Assembly (NCBI RefSeq): GCF_913061305.1
Contig: NZ_CAJXST010000003.1
Location: forward strand, 186,001 to 250,000
Length of the DNA: 64,000 bases
Origin: an uncultured Porticoccus sp.
GTDB lineage: Bacteria; Pseudomonadota; Gammaproteobacteria; Pseudomonadales; Porticoccaceae
Reading direction: 5' to 3'
Below, in pieces: positions 63,121-64,000 of the stretch (its first letter is position 1; each line of letters opens with the position of its first letter). A program made the position numbers and the translations under genes. The notes below the pieces were generated by a model that worked only from the letters and a program-made list of their open reading frames with translations, was not told where the DNA came from and did not search any database.

Positions 63121-64000
63121 TCAACTGTCCAACGAATACCCCCGCCACAGGTAATACACCACGGGCAACACTAGCAATGTCAACACTACTGCGCTGATCA
63201 TGCCACCCACCATTGGCGCCGCAATCCTGCTAACCACTTCCGCTCCCGTGCCCGTACTGAGCATAATGGGCAGTAACCCGGCAATGGTGGAGACCGTAGT
63301 CATCATCACTGGCCTTACGCGAAGCCCGGCCCCCTGTATGACAGCCTCCAGGACCTCTCCCTTACGTGGTTTCACTCCCTGCTCACTGCACTGGCGCAAC
63401 AACCGAGAGTAAGATTGATTGAGGTAGGTGAGCATAATGATGCCTATCTCCACCGTAACACCGGCGAGCGCAATAAATCCAACGGCCACTGCAACTGAAA
63501 AATTGTAACCCAGAAGGTACATGAGCCAGATGGAACCGATCACAGCCAGCGGCAGTGTACCGAGGATGATGGCAATTTCAGTAAAGTTACGAAAGTTCAT
63601 ATACAGCAGCACGATAATGATGGCCAAAGTCAGCGGAATCACATAGGTCAGCTTTTCCTTGGCCCGCTGCATGTACTCATACTGGCCGGACCATGACACC
63701 GAATAGCCCGCAGGCAAATCCAGTTCGCTCTGAACAGTCGCCATGGCCTGTTCGACGTAACTGCCCACATCCACACCGTCAATATCGACAAAGATCCAAC
63801 CATTCAGCCGTGCGTTCTCGCTCTTGATGGCCGGAGGGCCGTCTTCTACATACACTCTCGCCACATCAGCCAACGCAATACGCTGGCCGCCAGGTGTGAC
63901 GATAGGCAACAGCGAGAGCTGTTCCGGTGAATCGCGGTAATCCTGTGGATAGCGCAGATTAATAGGATAACGCTCCAGTCCCTCAATGGTCTGTGCCACG
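63121..64000 (-). CDS. Heavy-metal RND efflux pump (CusA/CzcA), C-terminal part
   Basis: Last 293 codons of an RND inner-membrane pump; the start lies beyond the right edge. The porter segment (YPINLRYPQDYRDSPEQLSL) and helices 8-12 (LTYVIPLTLAIIIVLLYMNF, ALAGVTVEIGIIMLTYLNQ, VMMTTVSTIAGLLPIMLSTG, VVLTLLVLPVVYYLWRG) match heavy-metal efflux (HME) members closely. It exports monovalent or divalent metal ions to the outside with adaptor and outer-membrane partners that are not visible here. Confidence 0.9.
   Translation of the reverse strand, partial: VAQTIEGLERYPINLRYPQDYRDSPEQLSLLPIVTPGGQRIALADVARVYVEDGPPAIKSENARLNGWIFVDIDGVDVGSYVEQAMATVQSELDLPAGYSVSWSGQYEYMQRAKEKLTYVIPLTLAIIIVLLYMNFRNFTEIAIILGTLPLAVIGSIWLMYLLGYNFSVAVAVGFIALAGVTVEIGIIMLTYLNQSYSRLLRQCSEQGVKPRKGEVLEAVIQGAGLRVRPVMMTTVSTIAGLLPIMLSTGTGAEVVSRIAAPMVGGMISAVVLTLLVLPVVYYLWRGYSLDS

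Overview
This window is chromosomal DNA from a gammaproteobacterium, probably a marine or soil relative of the Pseudomonadales/Cellvibrionales group. The evidence is gene order and family membership: the rpoE-rseA-rseB-rseC block divergent from nadB, ygfX-sdhE divergent from ygfZ, a single-chain PurL next to MltF and TadA, and a cNOR-type norCBQD cluster. No tRNA, rRNA, CRISPR array, prophage or intact insertion sequence was seen.

Region 1 (1-19 kb) is mostly conserved housekeeping DNA: envelope stress response (rpoE, rseABC), NAD synthesis (nadB), flavinylation and Fe-S assembly helpers (sdhE, ygfX, ygfZ), uracil repair (ung), heme A synthesis (ctaA), a small cytochrome c, purine synthesis (purL), cell-wall turnover (mltF) and tRNA editing (tadA). 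It ends with a two-gene unit, an amidoligase-fold enzyme overlapping a class I glutamine amidotransferase, whose product is unknown.

Region 2 (19-48 kb) is an accessory, stress-oriented region. It holds many small proteins of the BON, CsbD, DUF883, GlsB/YeaQ, DUF3309 and PRC-barrel families, two atypical Crp/Fnr regulators, two diguanylate cyclases, a BCCT transporter, the nitric oxide reductase genes norC-norB-norQ-norD, a large HPII-type catalase, an orphan SdhB-like iron-sulfur protein, a phasin-like protein, an AI-2E family permease and the eroded remains of an Anbu/transglutaminase cluster. A 14-bp near-palindrome, consensus GTRCGHTRGCGYAC, recurs seven times in its intergenic spaces. 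Four of the copies lie 60-75 bp before the start codons of small stress genes, so these genes look like one regulon. One promoter-leader (BON lipoprotein, about 32.7 kb) appears duplicated at about 43.5 kb in front of a different small lipoprotein gene.

Region 3 (48-64 kb) holds two CPA-type cation/proton antiporters, a PAS protein followed by a CheB-CheR-PAS fusion, an MltB-type transglycosylase, an orphan zinc-finger anti-sigma-like protein, a cytochrome c-FTR1 iron permease behind a Fur box, and a tightly overlapping four-gene operon (GtrA, sulfotransferase, GT4 glycosyltransferase, deacetylase-fold protein) that probably makes a modified envelope glycolipid or glycan. The window ends inside a heavy-metal RND efflux pump gene.
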